Assembly: GCA_946811185.2 (NCBI GenBank)
Contig: OX328112.1
Coordinates: 33,201,562-33,265,561, forward strand
DNA from: Hippopus hippopus
Taxonomy: Eukaryota; Mollusca; Bivalvia; Cardiida; Cardiidae
Reading direction: 5' to 3'
Length of the DNA stretch: 64,000 nucleotides
The notes under the pieces are model-generated. The model did no database searches, had not been told where the DNA came from, and saw nothing but the letters and a program-made list of their open reading frames with translations. Of the stretch, positions 1-12,072 are shown piece after piece. Made by a program: the position numbers and the translations under genes. Numbering within the stretch: position 1 is the stretch's first letter; every line of letters starts with the position of its first letter.

Positions 1-279
1 CATTCCGCAGTCTGATACATACCTACACTGTCCACAAAGGCATTAAAATACTTTCAAAATTAACTTTTTAAGTGAATTTTGGAACTGTATATACCTTTTT
101 CAAAGGCTAATTTCTCAGAAACGAGCATGGTGACACACATCTTTTTTTACCATATTCTCGTACAGACATGATGAGCTTTGTATGTGCAAAGTTTTAAAGA
201 AATCTGTCTGTCAGAAATATTTGTCATATACGTCGTTAAGTACAATAGTAGGTGGACATCCATTTTACTAACTAATCAT

Positions 280-355
280 GAGAGAGAGACAGAGAGAGAG
301 GGGAGAGAGAGAGAAGAAAAAGAAGAGAGGAAGAGAGGAGACAGAGAGAAAAGAG
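280..355 (+). repeat. GA-rich simple repeat
   Basis: Interrupted (GA)n / GAGAGG purine run; the frame across it at 178-426 is not a gene. Confidence 0.9.
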
Positions 356-396
356 AACTTTTCTACATTTTACAGGAATATGTCACAGATCGGATT

Positions 397-591
397 TTAA
401 CCCTGTACCATACAGTCCAGTGTTAAACGACCCTGAGGTAGAGGCCTTCTGAAAACATTGTGGGAAAAGTAGAAAATGCTGGTAGCCAGCATTTTCTACT
501 TTTCCCACAATGTTTTCTTCTCTGTCAAAGAAATTCAGTTCATTTGAACTACTTTCAGATTTGTCCTCTGAAGATGCTTTGAATTTGGAAT
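397..591 (-). mobile_element. Family A palindromic miniature element
   Basis: Defines family A: TTAA flank, CCCTTTACC-type end, and a central palindrome around GGGAAAAGGAGAAAATGCTG / complement, then GTCGTCTGCAAATGCTTTCA, a GGACCAGTCTAAAATTTTGT stretch and TTTGGTAAAGAGTTAA. I call the orientation minus when the CACACAATCC end comes first. In this copy both palindrome arms read AAAGTAGAAAATGCTGG and its complement; the far end is truncated. Confidence 0.8.
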
Positions 592-824
592 TTAACCCTC
601 TAACACATGTAGTCATGAGTTAAAACGACTCTTAGGTGGAGGTTTTTTGAAAACATTGTGGGAAACGTTGAAAATGCTGGGAACCAGCATTTTCTACTTT
701 TCCAACAACGTTTTCTACTCTGTCAAAGGTCTTCAGTTCATTTGTAACAATTTCAGGTTTGTCGTCTGCACTGCAGAGGTTTTGAATTTGGAATAGTTTA
801 AAATATGTCGTTTGAGTAAGGGTG
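592..824 (-). mobile_element. Family A copy
   Basis: Abuts the previous copy at TTAA (592-595). Left arm GGGAAACGTTGAAAATGCTG is diverged from the right arm TTTTCTACTTTTCC. Confidence 0.75.
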
Positions 825-1944
825 GCCAGGGTGAATAAATACAAAGAAATCAGATCTATTCAGCCGAAAACGATAAGAAGATCATTTTTACAGGAACCAA
901 TAGTCTTTTTAGTATGCGGTTTAATGTACAGAACAAACTAATTTTAACACCTGTATCAGAGACAATATTTTAAAACCTGTAACTGCAGTTCACCTTCACA
1001 TAAAGTTTGACAAAGTTTACTCGTCCATGCTAAACAAGAAAATAGAAACTTTCAAATTTAATCTTTAAACTCACCTTGGTCGCATGATTCAAATATTTAA
1101 TTCCTTTCACACACAAAAATTAAACCCACGCTCTTGTCTGTGTAAAATCACATGTAAGAAAATTTTTAGTGCAGATAGAATCAAAGAAACACTGACACAG
1201 AAGTATTATTCCCCTTACAACCGACGAATCGCGACTGAGCTGTAACTATCGCGGCCGACTGCCTTTGAAGTGCAGTGTAAATAGCACGTATCACTGGATT
1301 AGCGTGGTACGCGTGTTTTTCAGACAGGCGAGTCACACTGGCGGTAAAGTTCTACTCAGACGTAAAACTTCTTAAAAAAAAAAAAACTTTAAACTTTCTA
1401 GGAAAACCTCTAAATTATATACAACTATGTCTGTTTCTGGAATTCATTCGTTAGTTTATCCTCTTTTGCAGGATTTTAATTTTTTACTTTTTAATTGATA
1501 AGGTCGCCATTGCAAAAACAACAAATCTAAAGCAACCCAACTCATTTTGAAACACTACAATATAAAGCGTCTTTCCCATAAAATTTCGCATACGTTTCTT
1601 TATATAAGAGGTAAGAAGCAACTGTTTGTGACGAGAAACTTTTTCTTTTCCTTTAATACTCTAAATAAATTATGTCTTCAAAAAGTAGTTTCTCTTTTGA
1701 ATCACTTACGCTAATTTGTTAGTGGTTGTAAAAATAAAACTTGTTTCGTTACGGAATTTTAGAAAAAGCATTTTATCAAATGACGATTTGTAGATCTATA
1801 CAATTTTATGTAAAGGCACTGATTCGTTGCATAAAGAGACTGAGCGAGACAGCGTTATCATATTTTCTCAGAGACATGAGGCATGCAAAAATTAATTAGA
1901 TTTAATTACATGTACTTCTTTCATTCTTTTCAGTCTGTGTGACA
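825..1944. other. No feature recognised
   Basis: AT-rich sequence with no credible exon, repeat or RNA gene seen on either strand. Confidence 0.6.
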
Positions 1945-2135
1945 TTAACCCTTAACCTGCTAAGCGCGACTCACTGACCTTTTGCGGACAGTGTAGATCA
2001 AGATCAGACTTAACAGAACGTGCAGTCTGATCTTGGATCTACACTGTCCGACAAGATGATTTGTCTTAAAAATATAAAAAGGTTTTAAATAGCATTATTC
2101 CGGTTTTTACCATCGACTTAGTTTAAACATATTTT
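1945..2135 (+). mobile_element. Family B palindromic miniature element
   Basis: Defines family B: TTAACCTGCTAAGCGCGACT start, then GACCTTTTGCGGACAGTGTA and a palindrome (1982-2051) of GGACAGTGTAGATC..GATCAGACT and AGTCTGATCTTGGATCTACA-CTGTCC. It is followed by an AT-rich right half with CTTGAAAGTTT-like sequence. The right TTAA is unclear in this copy. Confidence 0.8.
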
Positions 2136-2369
2136 ATTCAATATAATAACATATATTAATCAATTACAACAAGACATTACGAAAAGGATTGAAACGGAAG
2201 CATCAAAGCTTATATTGTTCCTCTCCCTAAGCAAAAAAAAAGTCACATGGTATAACAATAACAGTAAACCAAATAAATTGAATATACACCAAACAAGAGC
2301 GGCAAATTGTCGCAAGATACGCCCGTACCACCACCAGTTGTCGAGGGGGTATAATAATCGTAAAGGGCA

Positions 2370-5035
2370 GGTAGTGCAACAAACATGTTTACCAAGTCTC
2401 AAGTCAATTTGACTTGAGGTGACAAAGTTCCGTTCCGGACAACCAAGAAATACTGTAAAAATGAAGATCAAAGTGGAATTACTCAAAATCTGTACTAGGT
2501 AGAGTTATTGTTCTTGCGCACTGTACTTCGTAATATTGCAACAAACATGCATACCAAGTTTGAAGTCACTCTGACGTGAGATGACAAAGTTATATTCTGG
2601 ACAAGCACTAAATGCTGTAAAAAAAAAACGATCAAAGGGAAATAACTCAAAACTCATGCTAGGGAGAGTTATGGTTCTTGTGCACTGCACTCCATAAATT
2701 TTCAACAATCATGCATACCAAATTTGAAGATCTTCAGACTAGAGATGACAAAGTTATATTCCGGACAAGCAGAAAATGCTGTAAAAATGACAATCAAAGG
2801 AAAATAACTCAAAGACAGCACAAGGTAGAGTTATGCTTCTTTCGCACTGCACTCCATATTATTGCAAAAAACACAAATGCCAAGTTTCAAGTCAATCGGA
2901 CTGGAGATGACAAAGTTATGCTCCGGACAAGCAGAAAATGCTGTAAAAATGACGATAAAAGGGAAATAATTCAGACAGCATGAGGTAGAGTTATGCTTCT
3001 TTCGCACTACACTCCGTATTATTGCAACAAACACAAATGCCAAGTTTCAAGTCGATCGGACTGGAGATGACAAAGTTATGCTCCGGACAAGCAGAAAATG
3101 CTGTAAAAAAAAAAACGATCAAAGGGAAATAACTCAAAGACATTATGAGATAGAGTTATGCTTCTTTTGCACTGCACTCCATATTATTGCAACAAACACA
3201 AATGCCAAGTTTCAAGTCAATCGGACTGGAGATGACAAAGTTATGCTCCGGACAAGCAGAAAATGCTGTAAAAATGACGATCAAAGGAAAATAACTCAGA
3301 CAGCACGAGGTAGAGTTATGCTTCTTTCCCAATGCACTCCGTATTATTGCAACAAATGCAAATGCCAAGTTTCAAGTCGATCGGACTGGAGATGACAAAG
3401 TTATGCTCCGGACAAGCAGAAAACGCTGTAAAAATGACGATCAAAAGGAAATAACTCAGACAGCATGAGGTAGAGTTATGCTTCTTTCGCACTACAATCC
3501 GTATTATTGCAACAAACACAAATGCCAAGTTTCAAGTCGATCGGACGGGAGATGACAAACTTATGCTCCGGACAAGCAGAAAATGCTGTAAAAATGACGA
3601 TCAAAGGGAAATAACTCAAAGACAGCTCGAGGTAGAGTTATGCTTCTTTCGCACTGCACTCCATATTATTGCAACAAATACAAATGCCAAGTTTCAAGTC
3701 AATCGGACTGGAGATGACAAAGTTATATTCCGGACAAGCAGAAAATGCTGTAAAAATGACGATCAAAGGGAAATAACTCAGACAGCACGAGGTAGAGTTA
3801 TGCTTCTTTCCCACTGCACTCCGTATTATTGCAACAAACACAAATGCCAAGTTTCAAGTCGATCGGACTGGAGATGACAAAGTTATGCTCCGGACAAGCA
3901 GAAAATGCTGTAAAAATGACGATCAAAGGGAAATAACTCAAAGACAGCATGAGGTAGAGTTATGGTTCTTTCGCACTGCACTCCATATTATTGCAACAAA
4001 CACAAATGCCAAGTTTCAAGTCAATCGGACTGGAGATGACAAAGTTATGCTCCGGACAAGCAGAAAATGCTGTAAAAATGACGATCAAAGGATAATAACT
4101 CAGACAGCACGAGGTAGAGTTATGCTTCTTTCCCACTGCACTCCGTATTATTGCAACAAACACAAATGCCAAGTTTCAAGTCGATCAGACTGGAGATGAC
4201 AAAGTTATATTCCGGACAAGCAGAAAATGCTGTAAAAATGACGATCAAAGGGAAATAACTCAGACAGCATGAGGTAGAGTTATGCTTCTTTCACACTACA
4301 CTCCGTATTATTGCAACAAACACAAATGCCAATGTTCAAGTCGATCGGACTGGAGATGACAAAGTTATGCTCCGGACAAGCAGAAAATGCTGTAAAAATG
4401 ACGATCAAAGGAAAATAACTCAAAGACATCACGAGGTAGAGTTATGCTTCTTTTGCACTGCACTCCGTATTATTGCAACAACCACAAATTTCAAGTCAAT
4501 CAGACTGAAGATGACAAAGTTATGCTCCGGACAAGCAGAAAATGCTGTAAAAATGACGATCAAAGGGAAATAACTCAAAGATAGCACGAGGTAGAGTTAT
4601 GCTTCTTTCCCACTGCACTCGGTATTATTGCAAAAAACACAAATGCGAAACTTCAAGTCAATCGGACTGGAGATGACAAAGTTATGCTCCGGACAAGCAG
4701 AAAATGCTGTAAAAATGACAATCAAAGGGAAATAACTCAAAGACAGCACGAGGTAGAGTTATGCTTCTTTTGCACTGCACTCCGTATTATTGCAACAAAC
4801 ACAAATGCCAAGTTTCAAGTCAATCGGACTGGAGATGACAAAGTTATGTTCCGGACAAGCAGAAAATGCTGTAAAAATGACGATCAAAGGGAAATAACTC
4901 AAAGACAGCATGAGGTAGAGTTATGGTTCTTTCGCACTGCACTCCGTATTATTGCAACAAACACACATGCCAAGTTTCAAGTCAATCGGACTGAACATGA
5001 CAAAGTTATGCTCCTGACAAAGAACTGGACGCCAC
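2370..5035 (+). repeat. Satellite array, ~161-bp unit, about 16 copies
   Basis: Units repeat every ~161 bp and contain GATGACAAAGTTATGCTCCG, GACAAGCAGAAAATGCTGTA, AAAATGACGATCAAAGGGAA and ATTATTGCAACAAACACAAA. The first two or three units (2370-2700) are more diverged; the centre is highly uniform. Pairwise similarity alternates (3563, 3885 and 4199 match best at ~322 bp), suggesting a two-unit higher-order period. Open frames on both strands here are products of the repeat. Confidence 0.95.
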
Positions 5036-6064
5036 CTGCCCGCCATGGGTGATCCTATAATACGTCCCGTCTTCGACGGGCGTATAATAACTCAAAAATT
5101 AAGCAAGCAAGAGTTATTATTCATGTGCACTGCAATCCCCTTTGATGAGATCTATCAACCCATGAAATTTGATAACCGTAGCTAGTATAGTTTTGGAGAT
5201 ATGCTCCGGACAAAATTCAAAGGGCAATAACTCAAAAATTAAGCAAGCAAGAGTTATGATTCATTTGCACTGCACTCCCCCTTAATGAGATCTATCCACC
5301 CGTGAAGTTTCATAACCGTAGCTAGCATAGTTTTGGAGATATGCTTTGGACAAAATTCAAGTATGAATATAAACAAAGGGAAATAACTCAAAAATTAAGC
5401 AAGCAAGAGTTATGATTCCTGTGCACTGTACTCCCCCTTGATAAGATCTATCCACCCGTGAAGTTTCATAACCGTAGCTAGCATAGTTTTGGAGATATGC
5501 TTTGGACAAAATTCAAGTATGAATATAAACAAAGGGAAATAACTCAAAAATTAAGTAAGCAAGAGTTATGATTCCTGTGCACTGCACTCCCCCTTGATAA
5601 GATCTATCCACCCGTGAAGTTTCATAACCGTAGCTAGCATAGTTTTGGAGATATGCTTTGGACAAAATTCAAGTATGAATATAAACAAAGGGAAATAACT
5701 AAAAAATTAAGTAAGCAAGAGTTATGATTCCTGTGCACTGCACCCCCCCCCTTGATAAGATCTATCCACCCATGAAGTTTCATAACCTTAGCTAGTATAG
5801 TCTCGGAGATATGCTCCGGACAAAATTCAAGTATGAAAAACAACAAAGGGTAATAACTCAAAAATTAAGCAAGCGAGAGTTATGATTCCTGTGCACTGCA
5901 CTCCGCCTTGATGAGATCTATCCACCCATGAAATTTCATAACCGCAGCTAGTATAGTTTTTGAGATATGCTCCGGACAAAGAATGGGGACGCCGCCCGCC
6001 ATTCCTCCCGCCCGCCCGCCACGGGTGATCCCATAATACGTCCCGTCTTCGACGGGCGTATAAA
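5036..6064 (+). repeat. Second satellite array, ~156-bp unit, flanked by hairpin boxes
   Basis: Six copies start at about 5087, 5224, 5382, 5538, 5694 and 5850 with AATAACTCAAAAATTAAGCA; each carries GTAACCGTAGCTAGCATAG-like sequence and GAGATATGCTCCGGACAA (or TTTGGACAA). The array is bracketed at 5036-5083 and 5990-6064 by the same G/C-rich box: CCGCCCGCCA, GGGTGATCC and the hairpin ACGTCCCGTCTTCGACGGGCG. Confidence 0.92.
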
Positions 6065-6574
6065 AAATTAACTGATAGTGAAAAACTGAGAGAACGACAG
6101 AACAAAAGGAAGAATGAAAAAAGGAATAATGATTGGAGGTTGTCCTGAGTTAAGGGAGAAAATGTAAAATTTACTTTTATAGGCCCAATGTGTACCATCG
6201 ACTTGAAAGTTTCACATGATTTCTTTAGCAGGACAAGGGTTAACGTACTCTATAAGCAGCAATCTACATCTAGGAGATGATTCCCTGGAAAACTGTAGTA
6301 TTTTGTCGTTATTTACATTATATCCAAGCTAGACTGGTATCAGTCCGTTAAATAGAGAATTTTCATTAAAACAAAATCATCAAGTAAAACTGCAAAACAA
6401 ATACTCTGTGTTCTCAATGTTCTGAATGTCTGATTTAACGTATTTCAGAAGAAGGGCAAATAACAACACATATTTCTGTGAGTTTGCTGTAGTTGTGTAC
6501 CTTGTTTATTAGAATGATTTGAATGCAGGGCCTGAATGCCAGGCTATATCCAAGCCTGTATATCTTTAACTATT
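6065..6574. other. No feature recognised
   Basis: Unassigned sequence between the satellite and a family A element; the minus-strand frame at 5827-6198 is an extension of the satellite. Confidence 0.55.
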
Positions 6575-6895
6575 TTAACTCTTTACCAAACGACAAAATT
6601 CTGGACTGGTCCAATGAATGAATGTTGTTTTATGTCGCATCGACAACTTTGGTCATTTAGCGCGCATATCTGTGTTAAAAGATAATAAAAGTGTAGACTG
6701 GTCAAAATTGAAAGCATTTGCAGACGACAAAATAAACGTGACTCAAAGATTGAAACTTTACTTTAGAAGAGTAGAAAGCATTGTGGGAAAAGGAGAAAAT
6801 GCTGGTTACCAGCATTTTCTCCTTTTCCCACAATGTTTTCAGAAGGCTTCTTCATCTGAGTCGTAAAAACCAGAGATAGTTTGGTAAAGAGTTAA
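6575..6895 (+). mobile_element. Family A copy with ~95-bp insertion
   Basis: TTAA at both ends (6575-6578 and 6892-6895). Between GACTGGTCC near 6610 and its resumption GACTGGTCAAAATTGAAAGC near 6695 lies unrelated sequence. Palindrome 6778-6842 is essentially perfect. Confidence 0.85.
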
Positions 6896-7023
6896 CCCTT
6901 AACTCGCTGAATAAAAGAAATGAAACTTTCAAGCCGATAGGAAAAGGCAAAAATTTCCAATTTCAAACGTGTTTTTGGGGAAAGATCTTGATCTACGCTG
7001 TCCGCAAAAGGTCTGTGAGTCGC
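6892..7023 (+). mobile_element. Family B half copy
   Basis: Shares TTAA with the family A copy before it; TTAACTCGCTGAATAAAAGA, AAACTTTCAAGCCGATAGG, and a single arm TCTTGATCTACGCTGTCCGC followed by AAAAGGTCTGTGAGTCGC. Confidence 0.65.
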
Positions 7024-7199
7024 ATAGATTTCTTCTCGTCATTTGTCGTTAGATTTTCGTCATTTATGTAACAAACTAATACATGCAGAATACAGAATTT
7101 TGCCGCTAAAATAATGGGGAATTTTTGTCTTTGAAGACTGATTCTCGGCGGTATAAATGAGTCATGGTCTATGTAAAGGGGTTTTAAATGCACCGATTC

Positions 7200-7400
7200 A
7201 GGTCCGCCTGCACTGTCCGCGCTGACCTTGGTCGAAACTTTGTACTGTTGGTCAATTTACTGCATGTCAACGGACCGGTCTACCTCATGTTTTAGTTGAA
7301 TTTTAGACGAAATGCATTTTATGGATCCATAATTATATGATGACATGCTTGGTATAATGCACAGAGATGCATTAAAACCCCCTTTTGCCAGAGCATAAAA
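7200..7400 (+). mobile_element. Family C element, partial
   Basis: GACCGGTCTACCTCATGTTT, TATGGATCCATAATTATATG, and end ATGCATTAAAACCCCCTTTT-GCC match the right part of 47521-47780. Confidence 0.6.
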
Positions 7401-7775
7401 AAAGAAAAAAACAAACAGACAAAACGGCATAAGAATACTGGAACATGAATCTCTTAAATCTTTGTTGTGGTTCAATATGAAGAGAAATCAGTAAAACAGT
7501 AAGTCCACCACTTATTGACGCTTTTTCCCCGTTGTTGACAAGTCATTTTTTATTAGGTTCACTTGTTAAAGTTATATACTGATTGAGATCATCGTTGGAA
7601 AAAAAGGAGCACGCTCTGCTAAATGGATGTGTCTGAAAATACAGGTGGCCATACAGTAAAGGGTTTTATCTTTCAACTAAACAATATTACGAACATGAAA
7701 GTTTGCAATAAATGTATAGCTGAAAAACAAAACGCATCTGGCGGAATTCGAACCCGTGCAGAAAAGATCATCGTT

Positions 7776-8236
7776 TTTCGAAAACTTTTGCCAAACGGAC
7801 TTAAATTGTCTTCGGACGAAGTGGACGTATTAGCAACCTTTTACGATCTGTTTACGAACTTAATGGACGGACTAGGACGGAAAGAGTACTCCAAACGGAA
7901 CTGCCGTACTTAGATCCTTTTATAGACGCGGTGCAGTCGGGCATCAACTGACAGTGCCTTTGCATTTTACCGACCGAAATTACACGTTCCATCCCGACCG
8001 CAGCCCGTTTTTCGCTTTTGTTGACCATTTGTTAAAACCGTTTTAAGTACGTTGTCACTCCGTTTAATTACAGGACGGGATGGACGGCAAAAAGTTTTGA
8101 GCGGGCTCAAAGTTCTGGAGCACCCTTGCCGTCCTAACCCGTGCATTAAGTTCGTAAACAGATCGTAAAAGGTTGCTAATACGTCCACTCCGACCGAACA
8201 CAGTTTAAGTCCGTTTGGCGAAAGTTTTCGGAACGG
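7776..8236. mobile_element. Foldback element with ~105-bp inverted ends
   Basis: CGAAAACTTTTGCCAAACGG ... AGCAACCTTTTACGATCTGT-TTACGAACTTAATG on the left is matched by the complement at 8130-8236. Equivalent open frames on opposite strands (LPNGLKLSS / LSPNGLKLCS) are explained by the symmetry, so no gene is called. Confidence 0.75.
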
Positions 8237-8507
8237 AGCCAGAACGAGTTTGGTGTGACGGGAGAAAAAATTTACGTGCAAGGGGTAAAAGAAGATTTAA
8301 CGGTCAACGACCGCTCTCACTCATCAATTTTCCGCGTTGTCAGCTCGCACTGTGCGCATCGCTTCTTCCACTTAGTAAAGACGGCGGGGGAGCGAGCTTT
8401 TACAGGTAAAAACGCCGGTTTAGTTGACACATACTGCTGTATATCTACACCCGTTCAAGGGCTTATATTTAAAACTTACGTAACCCTTACTTGGTCAATG
8501 GGATATC

Positions 8508-8734
8508 TTGACTCTTTACCAAACGACAAAATTTTAGATTGGTCCAAATTGAAGGCATTTGCAGACGACAAACTCACTGCTGCATAAGAGGAAATTTTTC
8601 TTGGGAAAGGTAGAAAACATTGTGGGAAAAAGAGAAAATGCTGGTTACCAGCATTTTCTCTTTTTCTCACAATGTTTAAAAATAAAAACTTTTTCAGGAT
8701 CGTTGAAACTCGAGATTGTGTGGTAAAGTGTTGA
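8508..8734 (+). mobile_element. Family A copy flanked by TTGA
   Basis: Both flanks read TTGA rather than TTAA. Both arms share the AAAAAGAGAAAATGCTGG variant. Confidence 0.85.
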
Positions 8735-9241
8735 AACCTAAGCAATACTTACTTGGTCGATGGGATATATGAACTCTTAAAAAAAGAGCAGCATTCCGTG
8801 CTTTGGTAGAGACTGTAAATTAAGATCAGACTGCAAAGAACGAGCTTTCTGATCTATAGTCTACCCTGTCCGCCCTGACAATTTGTGAGATACATGTACT
8901 CATGTATAGCAACCGATACTATTATTGTGATACACACGTGTACATGTATATTCTGTTACTTTCTACCTGACTGCAAATCCCCCTTTTTATCCCACTAAAG
9001 ACTAACACTTAAAACACACAACTTAGGACAGCCGCTGATGACAAGGCATTAAGATCCAATAGCATAAAATGTGCAGCCTGATCAATGATCTACACCGCTA
9101 GATATATTGAGAGACAACTTGACCAGGACAGGCTTATTAATATTGAGTAAAAATTCATGAGTTTTGTCGGATGACTAAAATGAAATGCAATGTACATGTT
9201 TCATGTATAAAGTGGTCGTAGGATAACATCCAATCAGTGCC
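8735..9241. other. Mostly unassigned
   Basis: Contains a weak family B-like palindrome near 8820-8880 (AAGATCAGACTGCAAAGAAC / TTCTGATCTATAG); nothing else seen. Confidence 0.5.
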
Positions 9242-9500
9242 ATAGGTAACCTGGGTTCCAGTCTGATAATTCTTGTTTCCTTTTGTATATTATTTTTTGT
9301 TTACTTTTGTATATTTGGACGAACCCTGGGTCCAGGCGGTAATAAACTTAAATCATTCATAATCGCTGTCTCGCTTTGCTTTTATAAGCTACATATATAA
9401 GGCAATGAATTGATCATCGGTTCCTTAATCATGAATTTAGACAGTAAAGACCGATTGATCAGACTGGAACCCGGTCTAATTCCGACGTTACCTTGTCAAA
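9242..9500. repeat. Probable inverted-repeat element
   Basis: GTAACCTGGGTTCCAGTCTG near 9247 and CAGACTGGAACCCGGTCT near 9459 are inverted copies; internal sequence is AT-rich and noncoding. Confidence 0.5.
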
Positions 9501-9881
9501 AATGACGTAATAATTACGAAACCGATCAACAGTTTTGCCACAGATCTTTAAAGACCCTGTGAGGAGACCGCGATAAGGAGTGATAAATGGATTAATACCG
9601 CCTGATCTTGATCAGTCCGTTTCTGTAGTCAAGCTTTAAACGAGAAAATTCTTCATGATCTTCAAGTTTCAGTGTGTTGTATTTTCAGCATACGCAAGAG
9701 GCGGAGCTCATACGTTTGTAGTTCGAGCTGAAGGCGTTACAGATACTTTCCTGTGCCGAACAAGGGTTACATAGATTTTGTCCTAATGAAAAACTATCCC
9801 CAAGAGGTCAAACACCTACACAAAAAAGACCCTTTTTTGTTTATCTTTAACGATCTGAACGGCTCGATGGACGTATTAACC

Positions 9882-10085
9882 CTTATCCTGCCGAATTTAA
9901 ATTGTTGACGATTTCAGAGATAGATTTCGTTTAAAGTATTGGTGTTGAATGGGGTTTTAGACGACCAAAACCACCCAGAGAACTGTGGAGTGTGTAGAGC
10001 AAGATCATACGTATGTGCAGTCTGATATTGTTTTACACTATCCGCAAAGAAAGGATTTATCGTCGTAAACGACATGATAAGGGTT
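9882..10085. mobile_element. TTAA-flanked element related to family B
   Basis: TTAACCCTTATC start and GATAAGGGTTAA end are perfect 12-bp inverted repeats including TTAA. The inside contains AGCAAGATCATACGTATGTG and CAGTCTGATATTGTTTTACA, a decayed family B palindrome. Confidence 0.7.
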
Positions 10086-10167
10086 AAAGAAGTATTGATC
10101 TCTTCAAGAGCAACCCGCTCGATCCAGCAGCGAGCCAGATTAAACATGGGGTCAACACAAAGGGAAT

Positions 10168-10302
10168 TCGACCCTTTACCAACCAATACCGTGTTAAAAT
10201 TACCCTGTGAAATGGGGCTTTGCTAGACAAAGTGGGAAAAGGAGAAAATCCTGCTTACAAGCATTTTCACCTTTTGCCACATTGTTTTCTATCCTCTCAA
10301 GG
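10168..10302 (-). mobile_element. Family A copy, truncated by a SINE
   Basis: CCCTTTACCAACCAATACCG start, arms GGAGAAAATCCTGC / GCATTTTCACC, broken at 10302 where a minus-strand SINE begins. A second, more decayed palindrome (AAAGGAGAAGATGCTG) at 10465-10535 may be the rest or another copy. Confidence 0.65.
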
Positions 10303-10417
10303 ATTGATTGATTGTACGGTGTTTTACACCGTTTTCAACATTATTTCAGATATATACATTGCGGCGTGCAGTGCACCTGTCTATGCTTTCCTGGAGTTTC
10401 TATTACCAGTACTTTAG
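10303..10417 (-). mobile_element. SINE 3' fragment
   Basis: (GATT)n then TGTTTTACACCGTTTTCAAC and TGCTTTCCTGGAGTTTCTAT, the reverse complement of the tail of the SINE at 49384-49692. Confidence 0.75.
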
Positions 10418-10944
10418 ATACTTTACCCAGCAATCACGTGTTTTAACAACCTGAAGAAAAAGGCTATTGAAAACATCGTCGGAAAAGGAGAAGATGCTGA
10501 AAACCAGTATTGTCTCTTTTTACCACGAGGTTTTCTAGCAGAGAAGGGGAAATTTTAAATATTGCTGTATCAATACTTTTGGCGAAAGAAAGTTTTTAAA
10601 AAAAGCGGACCATGATCTTGATTTGCACAGGCTGCAAAAGAATTACTATCAAATCCATGGGCTTTCGCTTTAGTATCAACGGGAAGCAACTGTGTAATAT
10701 GTCATTGTTACGTAAGATTAACCTCCCTTGATAAAAATCAAACAGCCGCAAGCGAAAAATCCAAGCATACATGACCAGATTTCTCACACAATCACGAAAT
10801 TTAACTACCCTGGGAAATAGATCTATTTCTATATTTCTATGCCTGAAACTGCTCGATAAATGAAATGAAAATTTCCACTCAAAGCGAAAACCCAAATATT
10901 GCCGGGTTTTGAAGTTGATTTCGCTGGAATTTCATTACCGAAAC

Positions 10945-11042
10945 GGACAGTGCAGATCAAAGATCAGACTGCACATTTTGATCTCGATCTACACTGTCGG
11001 CATAATCGCTCCGAGTCGCACTTAGCAGTTTGCAGGGTTAAC
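10945..11042 (-). mobile_element. Family B copy, partial
   Basis: CGGACAGTGCAGATCAAAGA / GATCTCGATCTACACTGTCG palindrome, then GAGTCGCACTTAGCAGTTTG and GGGTTAA. Confidence 0.65.
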
Positions 11043-11506
11043 TTTCTGAAGGCGTTCTGCACAATCATTTTTTTTTCGCAACTGTCACTGAGCACCAAGT
11101 TTTACCTAAATAAGATTAAGCTGATGCGACCATCTGGTTTATAAAAAAAAAACATTATCTTTTAAGGATAGGGCACCCTAATGGGATTCTCGTAACATCG
11201 CCTTTTATCGCCGAAAAAACGTTCGGCTTCGGCTAGACTTGGATAATCCGTAATCGATCGGCCGATACACGCTGGTTCCTTTAAGTAACAATAAAGACCA
11301 GATGTAAACAAGGCGGGTGTTTAAATGCATTTGAATTTATATCATACCATTTAAAAGTATGGAAATCATTGTGAAGATGACAATCTGTGATTGTACGGTT
11401 GGTCCAAGTGTTACTATTCAATGACCTATTGATCACAAGCGATTTAAAGTAGGACTTGTGTACACAAACTCAAAACCTCAGTCTTTGTTTGTGAGATGAA
11501 TGTACC

Positions 11507-11726
11507 TTAACCCTCTTACAATAGACGCAATTTTAGACTGGAGTAAATTGAAAGCATTTGCAGACGACACATCCTGCTAGATTGATAATTTCTCTCTCTG
11601 GTAAGGAAAAAAAACGTTGCGGAAAAATAAGATAATGCAGATTACCAGCATTGTCACTTTTTCCTTCAATGTTTTGAAAGGCTTTCCTCTTGGAGCCATT
11701 GGGGGTCGAGATTCTCAGGTTATGAT
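11507..11726 (+). mobile_element. Family A copy, diverged
   Basis: TTAACCCTCTTACAATAGAC start, GACTGGAGTAAATTGAAAGC, decayed palindrome near 11606-11680; ends without a clear TTAA. Confidence 0.7.
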
Positions 11727-12002
11727 TGAAATGTATTTGTTTGACATTTAAACATATCCCTTATCAACCATGCTTCTATGACTGCCTAATTTTTTTTGTC
11801 CCTTGAAAGCATTTCGAAAAAAACGGATTGTTAGCAATGAAGCATATTTTTCGTTTTCACGTCTACATTCTGCGTAAGTCGTAGACCGCATTATAAACAA
11901 AATCAGACTATTCCATTTAGAGAAAATATAAAGAATTATTTTTATTTCAGTGCAGTTTATGTTATTTCTTCTTATCATAGCTTTGCTAAGCTGTCTTAGC
12001 AT

Positions 12003-12072
12003 AGCGGATAGCGTAGATCCAAGATCGGACTGCACATTCTGTGCGGCCTGATCTGGACATGCTCTGGCCGCT
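12003..12072. repeat. Family B palindrome remnant
   Basis: GCGTAGATCCAAGATCGGAC and GCGGCCTGATCTGGACATGC. Confidence 0.5.

Noticed and set aside
1980..2055. Rho-independent-type terminator or operator palindrome
   Set aside because: The window is eukaryotic and the palindrome is the core of a repeated family B element.
2678..5052. Chain of overlapping open frames on both strands (MLRTSRKCCKNDDQRE and similar)
   Set aside because: They are translations of the 161-bp satellite; the same peptide repeats with period ~322 bp and equivalent frames exist on the other strand.
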